64,000 bases of DNA, taken from the NCBI GenBank assembly GCA_018242525.1, contig JAFEBS010000011.1, positions 1 to 64,000 on the forward strand. The letters run 5' to 3'. Shown here in pieces: positions 27,065 through 35,788 of this stretch. Position 1 is the stretch's first letter. Each line of letters opens with the position of its first letter. This stretch comes from Planctomycetota bacterium. Lineage in GTDB: Bacteria > Planctomycetota > Planctomycetia > Planctomycetales > Planctomycetaceae. Both the position numbers and the translations under genes were made by a program. The notes under the pieces are model-generated. The model did no database searches and had not been told where the DNA came from. It saw only the letters and a list, made by a program, of their open reading frames with translations.

Positions 27065-29674
27065 ATGAAAACTCTGAAGTTTACGCTCTTGTTGGTCATC
27101 GGCAGTGCCGTCACGCTGCTGGCGACGGAAGATCCGGCGATTCCAGTCACTCTGGATACGGCCAGAGTCTCGGGGCGTCTGAAATCTCGATTCCTGAAGG
27201 AAGCCAACGTCGCGATAAAGGCCGCGGACGCCATCCCCACGGCGAACGTTGCTTTCTTTCAACAGTCGGTGGGACCGATCCTGAGGAAAAGTTGTCTGGC
27301 GTGTCATGGTCCGGAAAAATCCGAGGGCCGGCTTCGCATCGACCAACTGAATCCAGACTTGCTGACCGGTCCTGATGTGGAGCGGTGGCGCGAGGTCTTT
27401 AACGCTCTCAGCAAATCCGCAATGCCCCCCGAGGATGAGCCGGATTACGCTCTCGCGGATGCGGACCGCGAACGCATTGTTGATTGGCTCAGCACCGAAC
27501 TGAATACGGCCTCTCTGGTGCGTCGCAACAACAGGCAGCATTCGTCGTTTCGCCGGCTGACGAAGTACGAATACAACTACGCCCTGCAGGATCTGCTTGG
27601 TCTGCCCTATGCCCTCGCGAACAAGCTGCCGCCGGAATCCGCCTCTGAGGATGGTTTCAAGAACAGTTCGGAATTGCTGCAGATGTCTGTCACGCAGTTC
27701 GAAACCTATCGTGAGATCGGGCTCAAAGCACTCCAGCGAGCCACGGTGAGTGGTGAGCGTCCGCAAGCCGTCACCTACGTCATCTCGATGCAGGAAGAAC
27801 TGGCCAGGGCAGAGGCCCGGAAGGATGACAAGGAGTCTGACAAGAGCCAGAAGAGCAAAAGAAAGCCGCGAAATCAGCAGCAGTTATTCAATCGAGAGAC
27901 TGGCGAGAGCATTCCATTTCCCGGTGGCAAGACGATGCCTCGAACTGATGTTATCCCAGCGCCGCCCGGTTCGGGCTCTCCGGTTGTGCTGGTTCTTCCC
28001 CGATCCAACGAGTTGAAGCTGGATCTGGATCGCTTTCTTCCTGACGACGGGATCATGCGCGTTCGTATTCGAGCCGGACGCTCGACGATGAACCCTGACG
28101 AGTACGCGAGCCTGCGTCTGGTTTTCAGTGCCCACACCAGCAACAACGCCAACTTCTCGCAGGTCGTCAGCGAACACGACATCCCGGTCACGGCACCGGG
28201 CGACGCCCTCCAGTTCATTCACTTCGATATCCCGCTGGCCGACATCCAGCGCAACCCGTTCCGGAAGCTCACCACAACATTTCCGCGACGGGACGAATTC
28301 CTGCACATTCGCAATGTCTCGAATGCACCCGGCGGTGAAGACAGCCTTCATGTTTTGATCGATTACATCGAAATCATCGCTCCGTTTTACGAGCAGTGGC
28401 CGCCGAAAACTCACACGGACATCTTCTTCGAGAGCGACAACCGGAGTGACGAGCAGGTCTATGGCCGCGAGGTGTTGAATCGATTCCTGCGCCGCGTCTG
28501 GCGTCGCCCCGTCACCCCGCAGGAAGTCGACCCGTTCATGGCCCTGTTTGCGAACTACCGGCCGGGATTCCCGACTTTTGAAGAGGCGATGGTGGAAGTC
28601 CTCGCCACGGCGCTGGCCACCCCGGAATTCCTCTACCTGACCCAACGAATGTCCGACGACGAGACGAAGCCGTCGACAATGATCAGCGAGTTCGAGTTTG
28701 CCAGTCGCCTTGCTGTGTTTTTGTGGTCCAGTATCCCCGATGACGAATTGCTGAAGCTCGCGGAGCAGCATAAGCTCAGGGAAGCCGAGATCCTGGCCGC
28801 TCAGGTGAAGCGCATGCTGGCTGATCCGCGTTCACGACGGTTCTCTCAGAATTTCGTCGAGCAATGGCTGGGTCTGGACCGGATGGACAGCGTGACTCAT
28901 GTCACCGACAGCTCATTAAGGGAAGCGATGCTGGAAGAGCCGATCGCCTTCTTTGAGGAAGTGCTGAGGCACAACCGCAGCATCATGGACTTTCTCCATT
29001 CCGACTACGCCGTGGTCAACGAGCGGCTGGCGGCGCACTATCGGATTCCCCAGGTTTACGGCCCTCATTTCCGCAACGTGCCAATCACTCCACAAACGAA
29101 TCGCGGCGGTGTTTTGACGTGTGCGGCGATCCTGACGATGAATTCCGACGGCAAGGATTCTCATCCCCTTAAACGCGGGGTCTGGCTGCTGAAACGCGTC
29201 CTCGACGATCCGCCGCCGCCACCACCGCCGAATGTCCCGGAAGTCGACCTGACAGACCCCGCGATTCTGAAAATGACCCTCAAAGAACGGATCGTCAATC
29301 ACCGGAACAAACCGGCGTGCATCTCGTGTCACTCCAGGATCGACCCGTGGGGAATCGCGTTTGAGAACTACGATGCCCTCGGTGCCTACCGGACTCAAAT
29401 TCAGAACCAGCCGGTTGATGCGACTTCAGAACTTTTCAATCGGCAGACGCTGGCCGGGATTGATGGACTCAAGCGATACCTGCTCACGGACCGACAAGAT
29501 CAATTTGCTGAAGCAATGGCCCACAAGCTGACGGCCTATGCTCTCGGCAGACCTCTTACCTTTGGTGATCGCACCGACCTTGACAGCTTGACCGCACAGT
29601 TCAGACGACGGGAGGATGGACTGCACGACCTGATCCACCTGATCGTCAGCAGTAACCTCTTCAACTCCAAGTAA
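27065..29674 (+). CDS. exported cytochrome-like protein, DUF1587/DUF1592/DUF1588/DUF1585 (second paralogue)
   Basis: The 869-residue protein has a signal peptide (MKTLKFTLLLVIGSAVTLLA). The haem motif Cys77-Leu-Ala-Cys80-His81 sits in VGPILRKSCLACHGPEKSEG, with SAMPPEDEPDYA as the distal part. DUF1587 (FRRLTKYEYNYALQDLLGL) follows, then a Lys/Glu-rich charged stretch (about 240-270), a beta domain (about 310-430), DUF1595/1592 (FEFASRLAVFLWSSIPDDELLKLA), DUF1588 (DYAVVNERLAAHYRIP ... LKRGVWLLKRVLDDPPPPPPPNVPEVD) and DUF1585 (CISCHSRIDPWGIAFENYDALG). It has the same architecture as the gene at 15597 but is 550 residues shorter. The ATG at 27065 directly precedes the signal peptide. The DUF1552 partner begins 16 bases after the stop, so they form an operon. 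Confidence 0.93.
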   Translation: MKTLKFTLLLVIGSAVTLLATEDPAIPVTLDTARVSGRLKSRFLKEANVAIKAADAIPTANVAFFQQSVGPILRKSCLACHGPEKSEGRLRIDQLNPDLLTGPDVERWREVFNALSKSAMPPEDEPDYALADADRERIVDWLSTELNTASLVRRNNRQHSSFRRLTKYEYNYALQDLLGLPYALANKLPPESASEDGFKNSSELLQMSVTQFETYREIGLKALQRATVSGERPQAVTYVISMQEELARAEARKDDKESDKSQKSKRKPRNQQQLFNRETGESIPFPGGKTMPRTDVIPAPPGSGSPVVLVLPRSNELKLDLDRFLPDDGIMRVRIRAGRSTMNPDEYASLRLVFSAHTSNNANFSQVVSEHDIPVTAPGDALQFIHFDIPLADIQRNPFRKLTTTFPRRDEFLHIRNVSNAPGGEDSLHVLIDYIEIIAPFYEQWPPKTHTDIFFESDNRSDEQVYGREVLNRFLRRVWRRPVTPQEVDPFMALFANYRPGFPTFEEAMVEVLATALATPEFLYLTQRMSDDETKPSTMISEFEFASRLAVFLWSSIPDDELLKLAEQHKLREAEILAAQVKRMLADPRSRRFSQNFVEQWLGLDRMDSVTHVTDSSLREAMLEEPIAFFEEVLRHNRSIMDFLHSDYAVVNERLAAHYRIPQVYGPHFRNVPITPQTNRGGVLTCAAILTMNSDGKDSHPLKRGVWLLKRVLDDPPPPPPPNVPEVDLTDPAILKMTLKERIVNHRNKPACISCHSRIDPWGIAFENYDALGAYRTQIQNQPVDATSELFNRQTLAGIDGLKRYLLTDRQDQFAEAMAHKLTAYALGRPLTFGDRTDLDSLTAQFRRREDGLHDLIHLIVSSNLFNSK

Positions 29675-29690
29675 GAGTCGGGAACAAACG

Positions 29691-31088
29691 ATGAACGTCA
29701 AATCTGTGTTGCTCAATCGCAGAACGTTTCTTCAAGGCACCGGCCTGGCTCTGGCGTTGCCGTGGTTTGAATCGTTTGCCGGTAACGGCCCCGGCTCGAA
29801 CGAGACTCCGAAACGGTTTCTCAGCGTCTACCACCCGGATGGTGTTGGATTGCCACTCAAGTCCGACCCGGCGTGGAAGGATTGGAGCTGGTTTCCGCGG
29901 GGCGGCGAAAAAGACTTCGAATTGACCAAGGTGCTCGATGTGCTCGAGCCGCTGCGAAGCGAGATCACGATCTATTCCGGACTGTCGCATCCCGCCGCAC
30001 GACACGTTCACGGTCATTCCAACGCCGATCAGTATTTGACGGGTGCGCCAATCGGTGGTGAAGGCCCGTATCAGAACTCGATCTCGCTGGATCAGGTGTA
30101 CGCGGAACACGCGGGAGACTTCACGCGTCACTCTTCACTGGTCATGTCGACCAATGGCGGGGTGGGCGGTCCCCGCGGTGCCCAGACGCAGTCCTTCAAC
30201 CGTGAAGGACGCCCGATTCCGGCGATGAACAAGCCCAGGGAAATCTTCGAACTGCTGTTTGTGACGAGCAGCAAAGACGCGGCCGATAGGCTGGCAAGAA
30301 GCAAGAGTGCCCTGGATCTACTGATTGACAATACTCGTTCACTGGGACGCCAGCTTTCCCGCCGCGATCAGGAGACGCTCAAGCAGTATCTCGACGCGGT
30401 TCGAGATACGGAACTGAAACTCGCAAAGGCTCAACGGTGGATTGATACTCCGATCCCCCAGGTCGATACCCGCAACCTGCATCTGGATGCTGAGCCCAAA
30501 GAAGCCAGACTCTACTTCCAGACAATGTATGAATTGATCTACCTCGCATTCCTGAGTGATTCCACGCGCGTCGCGACGTTCCAGCTGGGGAGGGAAAATG
30601 GTGAAGGTCCACACGATCTGCTGTCACAGGCCGTTGGCCTGGGTGGTGCTCACGGCCTGACTCATGAAGTCAAGAAGCCCGGCGGCTGGAAGAACCTTGG
30701 TACGTACAATCGCTACCAGGTCGAGGAATTTGGTCGATTCGCACAGAGACTGAAGGAGACTCCAGAGCCAACCGGCCAAGGCAATATGCTGGACAACACG
30801 TTGGCCATGCATGGATCCGCGTCCAGCAGTTTCCACCTGTCACGCAACTATCCGATCATTTCCGCCGGCGGTAAAAACCTCGGCTTCACCAACGGCCGGT
30901 ATCTCAAATTCGGCAAAGGAAACGAAGACAATCAGAGCGGCGCAGGAATCGACACGGATGCGGGATGGCAGGGCAAGAGTGAAGTTGAAGAACTTCCATT
31001 GGCGAAGCTTTTCGTCACGATCCTGCAACGACTGGGCGTCGAGACCGATTCGTTCGGTGGGTACGCGGGATCGCTGACCCGGGTTTAA
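29691..31088 (+). CDS. DUF1552 domain-containing protein, Tat-exported (second paralogue)
   Basis: The 465-residue protein has a twin-arginine-like leader LLNRRTFLQGTGLALALPWFESFA. The DUF1552 body follows: RFLSVYHPDGVGLPLK, LEPLRSEITIYSGLSHP, HSNADQYLTGAPIGGEG, SISLDQVYAEHAGDFTRHSSLVMS, then GNMLDNTLAMHGSASSSFHLSRNYPIISAGG. It begins 16 bases after the cytochrome gene and is translationally close to it. The inferred partnership is the same as for the pair at 15597/19947. A long inverted repeat lies just downstream of the stop. Confidence 0.93.
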   Translation: MNVKSVLLNRRTFLQGTGLALALPWFESFAGNGPGSNETPKRFLSVYHPDGVGLPLKSDPAWKDWSWFPRGGEKDFELTKVLDVLEPLRSEITIYSGLSHPAARHVHGHSNADQYLTGAPIGGEGPYQNSISLDQVYAEHAGDFTRHSSLVMSTNGGVGGPRGAQTQSFNREGRPIPAMNKPREIFELLFVTSSKDAADRLARSKSALDLLIDNTRSLGRQLSRRDQETLKQYLDAVRDTELKLAKAQRWIDTPIPQVDTRNLHLDAEPKEARLYFQTMYELIYLAFLSDSTRVATFQLGRENGEGPHDLLSQAVGLGGAHGLTHEVKKPGGWKNLGTYNRYQVEEFGRFAQRLKETPEPTGQGNMLDNTLAMHGSASSSFHLSRNYPIISAGGKNLGFTNGRYLKFGKGNEDNQSGAGIDTDAGWQGKSEVEELPLAKLFVTILQRLGVETDSFGGYAGSLTRV

Positions 31089-31117
31089 TTCGGCTGGTTT
31101 CATTGAGTGTGACCATC

Positions 31118-31192
31118 GGAACAGGACCAAACCGAGGAAACGGACGAAGCCAGATCATTCTTATCTCCGTTTCCTCTGTTCCCTCCTGTTCC
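31118..31192. repeat. long interrupted inverted repeat, family E
   Basis: The outer arms GGAACAGGA (31118-31126) / TCCTGTTCC (31184-31192) and inner arms GAGGAAACGGA (31134-31144) / TCCGTTTCCTC (31166-31176) are all perfect. They are separated by a symmetric 7-/7-base internal loop and a 21-base end loop. It lies 30 bases after the DUF1552 stop and could act as a terminator as well as being a dispersed element. Confidence 0.8.
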
Positions 31193-31973
31193 GAAAGTGG
31201 TGATGGTGGGATGGCTGGGATTGAGCGCTTTACTCGCCCCCAGTGAGCGATGCAAAGACATTCTGGTCGGACTCAAATGCGTCGAGCCGATCAATGAAAT
31301 TCATGAAGCAATTGTTGCGGGCAATGCACGTACGTCGTCTTCGAATCGCTGTGGGCGACGAAGCGTCGACCACAGCCACCCGGCTGACGCGCCCGCCGCT
31401 GAATCTGCAGACGGATGAATTTCTCAGTGATAGCCTTCTCTGAAGGTGACAATTCAGTGCCGATGCCAAACGTCATTCCACTGATGACAAACGCTATGGC
31501 GATGCCGCAGCGAATTGATGTGCGGAGCAGGGTGTTTCCCGATTAAAGACATCATGCCTCTAGCAATTAAGGCCAATCGCAAATTGACAGCAAGTCAGGT
31601 GAGGAGAGATGACAGACAAATTCCCGCCAATGGAGACGCGTCTCAGGCAACAGCATTGGCAGCAAGGGGTTTGTGGAAATCTTCCAATATGCGGCAGGCG
31701 CCTCAAAATAGCCCGCTCGATCGCCCATGCGGCTTTGTGTCTCATGTGATTCGTTTTAATGCAACTTAAACGCATTGGCAGTTTCAGGTTGGTTGTCAAA
31801 AAGCGTCGCTGAAGGTGGGTTGAAAAAAAATCTGATGCGAATGAAATCAACTTTTTGATAACGCGGATTACAGCGATTCCCAGCCATTGAAGTTGTGATT
31901 TTGCGTGATAAACCTATTGACCCAGATGCGGTCCTGACTCATTCCACAGCTCTAGCGAAGGAACATTCCACTC
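31193..31973. other. AT-richer intergenic stretch with possible gene debris
   Basis: No intact gene is recognised across about 780 bases. A minus-strand frame at 31291-31540 encodes a hydrophobic start (RCGIAIAFVISGMTFGIG) then SPSEKAITEKFIRLQ, and a second minus frame (31230-31400) continues with FSGGRVSRVAVVDASS. Together they read like one small protein broken by a frameshift. The part from 31740 to 31900 is clearly AT-richer, with an A8 run near 31824. A promoter for the regulator at 31974 must lie here. Confidence 0.4.
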
Positions 31974-32327
31974 ATGAAACTTAATGTCATCCAATGCGAC
32001 GTCTGCAAGGCACAGTGTGATCCTGGTGCGACCGATCCCAGCGAAATGGCGTCCAGCTTTGTTGCCACGTTTAATGGCGAAGGCTGGAACATGGACGTCT
32101 GCTCGCCCTGTAAGACGCGGCTGCAGGCGGCGATCAAGTCAGCGATTGCCGGTATGCCGACCGGCAGCGTGGATCTGGTGACCATGGACGAAATGTATCG
32201 ACGCCACGTTCTGGCGGTCATCGCGTTTCATAACTGGAACAAATCGGCCACGGCAGAGACGCTGGGCGTCGAACGATCCACATTGGATCGCCGCCTGAAG
32301 GGTTGGGGAATCACCCGCCCGGAATGA
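31974..32327 (+). CDS. small regulator: zinc-finger-like N-terminus plus Fis-type HTH
   Basis: The 117-residue protein has two cysteine pairs (Cys8-x2-Cys11 and Cys43-x2-Cys46) in the first half, suggesting a zinc-binding module. The C-terminus (about 76-114) reads MYRRHVLAVIAFHNWNKSATAETLGVERSTLDRRLKGWGI, the Fis/NtrC-type helix-turn-helix (compare '...A...L.. .R.TL.RKL...G'). In enhancer-binding proteins this HTH follows a sigma54-activating AAA domain, which is absent here, so the protein would be a stand-alone DNA binder or redox/metal-responsive regulator. AAGGAA lies upstream of the ATG. It is convergent with the minus-strand block that starts at 32439 and stands alone. Confidence 0.8.
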   Translation: MKLNVIQCDVCKAQCDPGATDPSEMASSFVATFNGEGWNMDVCSPCKTRLQAAIKSAIAGMPTGSVDLVTMDEMYRRHVLAVIAFHNWNKSATAETLGVERSTLDRRLKGWGITRPE

Positions 32328-32411
32328 TGCCCGCACGCCCCGTGACATGACCCAAGGACGGCTTTGTCCGCCAAATGGGGTCTACGCACTCGTCGAATCT
32401 TCATCCCCGTT

Positions 32412-32438
32412 CCCGATCAGGCGGAGCGGGGGATCGGG
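32412..32438. terminator. hairpin between convergent genes
   Basis: The 7-bp stem CCCGATC (32412-32418) / GATCGGG (32432-32438) lies between the regulator gene and the end of the MFS gene, with no strong U-run on either side. Confidence 0.4.
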
Positions 32439-33692
32439 TCAACCCGCGATTTCGGTTTCCCGGGGCCGGATCAGCAGCACAAGTGCGATGGAGACAATTG
32501 CCGCGCTGGCGAAGATGCTGAAGATTCCGAAGAGAGGTACGTGCCTGTCGCGCAGGATTCCAAATCCCCAGTCAGCCAGCCCGCCACAACTGATGCTGAC
32601 GAGGTTCATGAACCCGTACCCGCTGGCGCGAAGATCCGGGCGGACGATCTGGCAGAGGATCGGCATGTTATTGCCGTCAAAAAAGCCCCAGCCCAGCCCG
32701 AACAGGATCAGAAACGCCACCGCGATCCACAGTTGTCCGGTTTGCGGCGCGTATCCCACCCCAAACATCGCCGGCACAATCAGCGACATTCCAATGGCAC
32801 TGATATAAATGCGCCCGCGCTTTGTTTTCAGCATCCACCGATCCGCCAGCCAGCCTCCTGCGACGGCACCCACAATGGCGGCGACCTGCCAATACAGCGT
32901 GGCCGACACGCCAGCCTTCCCCTGCCCGATGCCAAACTGTTCCTTCAGGATCGCGGGCATCCAGTCACGGACCACCCAGCCCGCCAGAGCGGGAAGTGTG
33001 AAATACAACACCAGCAGAATGAATGAACCGTTTCCCGCAAGTTCGCAAATCGCAGACAGCGGGGATTTCCGTTCGGGCAATGAACCCGATTTTCGCACAG
33101 GGTTCTGTAACAGGAAGAACAGCGGCAGTGCGTAAAGGATTCCGATGATTCCGCACAGATCAAACGCCCAGCGCCATCCGAGCGACGGTTGATCGGCAAC
33201 ATACCCACTGAAGCCACCGACGATGACTCCCGCATAGATCCCCATCTGATGCAGTCCGACCGCGCGCGACCGCGTCGCACCGACGTGAAAGTCCGCAATC
33301 AGCGCCAACGCAGCCGGAATGTAGAACGCTTCGCTGATCCCCATCAGCGCGCGGTTCAACAGCAGTTGTTCGTAAGTTGTCACCTGCCCCGTCATCAGGG
33401 TGACCACGGACCACACAAACAGGCTGCCCGTGATGACGTGGCGACGACTGTATCTGTCAGCCAGATAACCTCCGACAGGGCTTAAGAATGCATAAACCCA
33501 CTTGAACACGGCGAGAATCTTGCCCCAGTTGGCTTCCAGTTCGATTCCTGGAATCTCCTGCATCATCGAGAATTTCATGGCGGCGAGCATCTGCCGGTCC
33601 AGGTAATTCAGCAGCGCGACCGGGACCAGCAGGGCCACGACCAGCCATGCGGTCTGCATCGATCGATCCGGCAATGCGTCCTGGGAATCCAT
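32439..33692 (-). CDS. MFS transporter
   Basis: The 417-residue protein has twelve predicted helices and the MFS loop 2-3 signature GGYLADRYSRRHVITGS (residues about 75-91), with the related GGWLADRWMLKTKRGRI between helices 8 and 9. The N-terminal LNYLDRQMLAAMKFSMMQEI is typical of the anion:cation symporter/ACS-like or sugar-phosphate branch of planctomycetal MFS proteins. Substrate is unknown. Its ATG lies two bases after the stop of the radical SAM gene, so translation is probably coupled and it is the last gene of the long minus-strand block. Confidence 0.88.
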   Translation of the reverse strand: MDSQDALPDRSMQTAWLVVALLVPVALLNYLDRQMLAAMKFSMMQEIPGIELEANWGKILAVFKWVYAFLSPVGGYLADRYSRRHVITGSLFVWSVVTLMTGQVTTYEQLLLNRALMGISEAFYIPAALALIADFHVGATRSRAVGLHQMGIYAGVIVGGFSGYVADQPSLGWRWAFDLCGIIGILYALPLFFLLQNPVRKSGSLPERKSPLSAICELAGNGSFILLVLYFTLPALAGWVVRDWMPAILKEQFGIGQGKAGVSATLYWQVAAIVGAVAGGWLADRWMLKTKRGRIYISAIGMSLIVPAMFGVGYAPQTGQLWIAVAFLILFGLGWGFFDGNNMPILCQIVRPDLRASGYGFMNLVSISCGGLADWGFGILRDRHVPLFGIFSIFASAAIVSIALVLLIRPRETEIAG

Positions 33693-33694
33693 GT

Positions 33695-34807
33695 TCAGTT
33701 GGCTTTCGTTTCATTGGTTTGATCCCGCAACTGGGGAACATCTTCGAACAACTGTGCGCTGGCTCCTGCGTTTCCCAGCAAATGGGCAAAGCCGCTGGTG
33801 CCGATCTCCGATCTCTCACGAGTTCCGCTACGCTGGAAAAACTGCAAATACCGATCTGGATTTTGTGGCAAGACCTGTGTCGCATTGAATGTCTGAATCC
33901 AATCCGCCGTTTGCAGGGAATCCGCCTGATCTGCTGCTGTATCGTGGCCTTCGTCATTCAGGCCAATAAAGATCCGCGGCCGACGGACAGACGGGACGTC
34001 CAGAACGGCATGAAGCGACTCGGCCAGGATCTGCTCGGAGCAACGGGGATGATCGGGAAACCGTTTCAACCCCCGCTTGCTGGGATAATACGGATGCAGA
34101 TTGAAATCGACAGAAACGCGGCTGCGGGAAATCGCATGGGACGCGGTCTGTCTGGCGTCTGCGACGGCAGTGTCACGGGATGTTCCCGGCGCGCCAATGA
34201 CAATGTTCACATCCAATCCCACTCGATCCCAACCAACGCTGTCAGCGGCAACCGCCAGTTGATCCAGGACTCGCTGGATTCCCGAGTCTGTCATTTCCTT
34301 CTGCAACACCTGGTTGCGAATGACATCGCTGGCCGATTCGATCCCCAGAATAATCCGGACACACTGATCGCTTCTCAGTCGGTTTGCCAGCGTCATCACG
34401 CGTGCTGCGGTCACGAACGACTCGCGCGAATCGAAGGAAACCACACGAATGGACGTCTGCTCGCGAGCCATCTCCAGAACTTCTTCCAGCAGCGGCATGG
34501 GCATTTCCATCGGGTTCAGGACCGAACCCGAATTGTAGATCACCAGATGTGCCGTGGACTGAAGCACATCTGCGAAATGCTCGCGATACCAGGCCAGTCG
34601 CCGACGGTTTGTGAGCAGATCGAAGGCTGCACCTTCACCCCGGCCAATATCACAGTGGTGGCACAGGGCCGCCTTAAAAAAGGGACACTGGCCATCGGCG
34701 GCATGGTTGCCCAGGACCAGCGCCAGACGCAGCCCATACGAATCCAGTACGGGCTCAAACAACTGGTCGGAGGATGGTCGAACTGCGGCGAATTGGGCGG
34801 AACTCAT
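33695..34807 (-). CDS. radical SAM protein with atypical Cx7Cx2C cluster motif
   Basis: The 370-residue protein has Cys41-x7-Cys49-x2-Cys52 (CPFFKAALCHHCDIG) near the N-terminus instead of Cx3Cx2C, resembling the wider spacings of the Elp3/YhcC group. Later radical SAM elements are visible: IYNSGSVLNP (strand 2 region), IRVVSFDSRESF, IILGIESASDVIRNQVL (the GIES motif) and GLDVNIVIGAPGTSRDTAVADA. It therefore probably binds a 4Fe-4S cluster and cleaves SAM; the substrate is unknown. The ATG at 34807 has GAGGTG eight bases upstream. The segment RSGTRERSEIG near the C-terminus is encoded by DNA resembling a family A repeat half-site (about 33808-33836). The gene is coupled to the MFS gene downstream. 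Confidence 0.8.
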   Translation of the reverse strand: MSSAQFAAVRPSSDQLFEPVLDSYGLRLALVLGNHAADGQCPFFKAALCHHCDIGRGEGAAFDLLTNRRRLAWYREHFADVLQSTAHLVIYNSGSVLNPMEMPMPLLEEVLEMAREQTSIRVVSFDSRESFVTAARVMTLANRLRSDQCVRIILGIESASDVIRNQVLQKEMTDSGIQRVLDQLAVAADSVGWDRVGLDVNIVIGAPGTSRDTAVADARQTASHAISRSRVSVDFNLHPYYPSKRGLKRFPDHPRCSEQILAESLHAVLDVPSVRRPRIFIGLNDEGHDTAADQADSLQTADWIQTFNATQVLPQNPDRYLQFFQRSGTRERSEIGTSGFAHLLGNAGASAQLFEDVPQLRDQTNETKAN

Positions 34808-34830
34808 ACAGTTCACCTCGGTCGCGACAC

Positions 34831-35697
34831 TCAAAGGTGCGTCGCAACACCTCTGCGCAAGATCGACGGCACCTCTTCGTCGGTGGAATGCAGCCCGGTC
34901 ACGAACTGCAATTCGCCCATCGTCTTTTCGGTCTGCACCATGCTGGCGGCGACCTGATCGATCTGGCCGGAGATGAAATCAGGCTCGTGCCGATTGACCG
35001 CCAACTCGCTGAGCGAATGAATCGTGTTTTCCAGGCGATCGATTTCCAGTCCCATCAATTCATGGTTTTCCTGCGCCTTGCGATAGTTTTCCAGGCGGGA
35101 CCGCGATGTCTGCAGGTTGTCTTCCACCACTTTGGCCACGCGCTGCTGTCGCTCGTCCCCGGCGGTGGTTGACAGGGTTTTCATCCGCTCTTCCAACAGG
35201 TTGATGTTGGCCTGAATCTCTTTGTCGCTCGTCTTCTGCAGGAACTGTGACAACGCAAACTGGGTGTAGACCAGTCGCAGATACATCCACAACAGCCGAT
35301 CGAGGCTGGCGAGTTGGATGTCGTCCAGGGGGGGCGGATCGTTCTCCTGGGCGGGTTCCCGCATTCGGATCGAAATCTGTCGCAGTTCTTCACAGCGCGA
35401 CCGAAGGTCGGTAAACCGCTGTACCAGGCTCTTGGGAAGCTCGCCCAGGATCCGATGGATCGTCTCTTCGGCCGCGACGGTTCCGTCCTGGCGATTGGCT
35501 TTCGCCTCTCGCGCTTCGATGGCCCGTTGAAATTTTGGATGTGTTCCAATCAGGCCCAGATAGGCGACTTCTCCGGCGAGTACCAGCGGAGCAAACACGT
35601 CGATGCGACCGCTCAGGACGACAAAACCGATCGCCCCGCAGAACAGCAACAGGTTCCACTGGTTGAGAAATGCAGCTTTCAGATACTTCAGGCCCAT
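34831..35697 (-). CDS. two-TM coiled-coil protein, hypothetical
   Basis: The 288-residue protein starts with a short amphipathic stretch (MGLKYLKAAFLNQW) and two adjacent hydrophobic helices (NLLLFCGAIGFVVLSG; VFAPLVLAGEVAYLGLIG). The remaining 220 residues are almost all helical and charged with long coiled-coil tendency (FQRAIEAREAKANRQDG; SDKEIQANINLLEERMKTLSTTAGDERQQR). The topology implies a membrane hairpin with a cytoplasmic coiled coil. I do not recognise a named family. It follows the ABC ATPase gene by 91 bases in the PspA block and may couple the membrane complex to PspA or the AAA ATPase; that is inference only. Confidence 0.75.
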   Translation of the reverse strand: MGLKYLKAAFLNQWNLLLFCGAIGFVVLSGRIDVFAPLVLAGEVAYLGLIGTHPKFQRAIEAREAKANRQDGTVAAEETIHRILGELPKSLVQRFTDLRSRCEELRQISIRMREPAQENDPPPLDDIQLASLDRLLWMYLRLVYTQFALSQFLQKTSDKEIQANINLLEERMKTLSTTAGDERQQRVAKVVEDNLQTSRSRLENYRKAQENHELMGLEIDRLENTIHSLSELAVNRHEPDFISGQIDQVAASMVQTEKTMGELQFVTGLHSTDEEVPSILRRGVATHL

Positions 35698-35788
35698 CAC
35701 GTGGCTTTGCACCAAAAAGGGTCAGGAACAGGGCTTTGCCCGACACAGAGGTCTGACCGATTACCGAATGTTGTCCGGGAACTGTCCG

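Noticed and set aside
33647..34957. Plus-strand 436-codon frame
   Set aside because: Antisense to the radical SAM gene, whose motifs are clear; spans gene boundaries.
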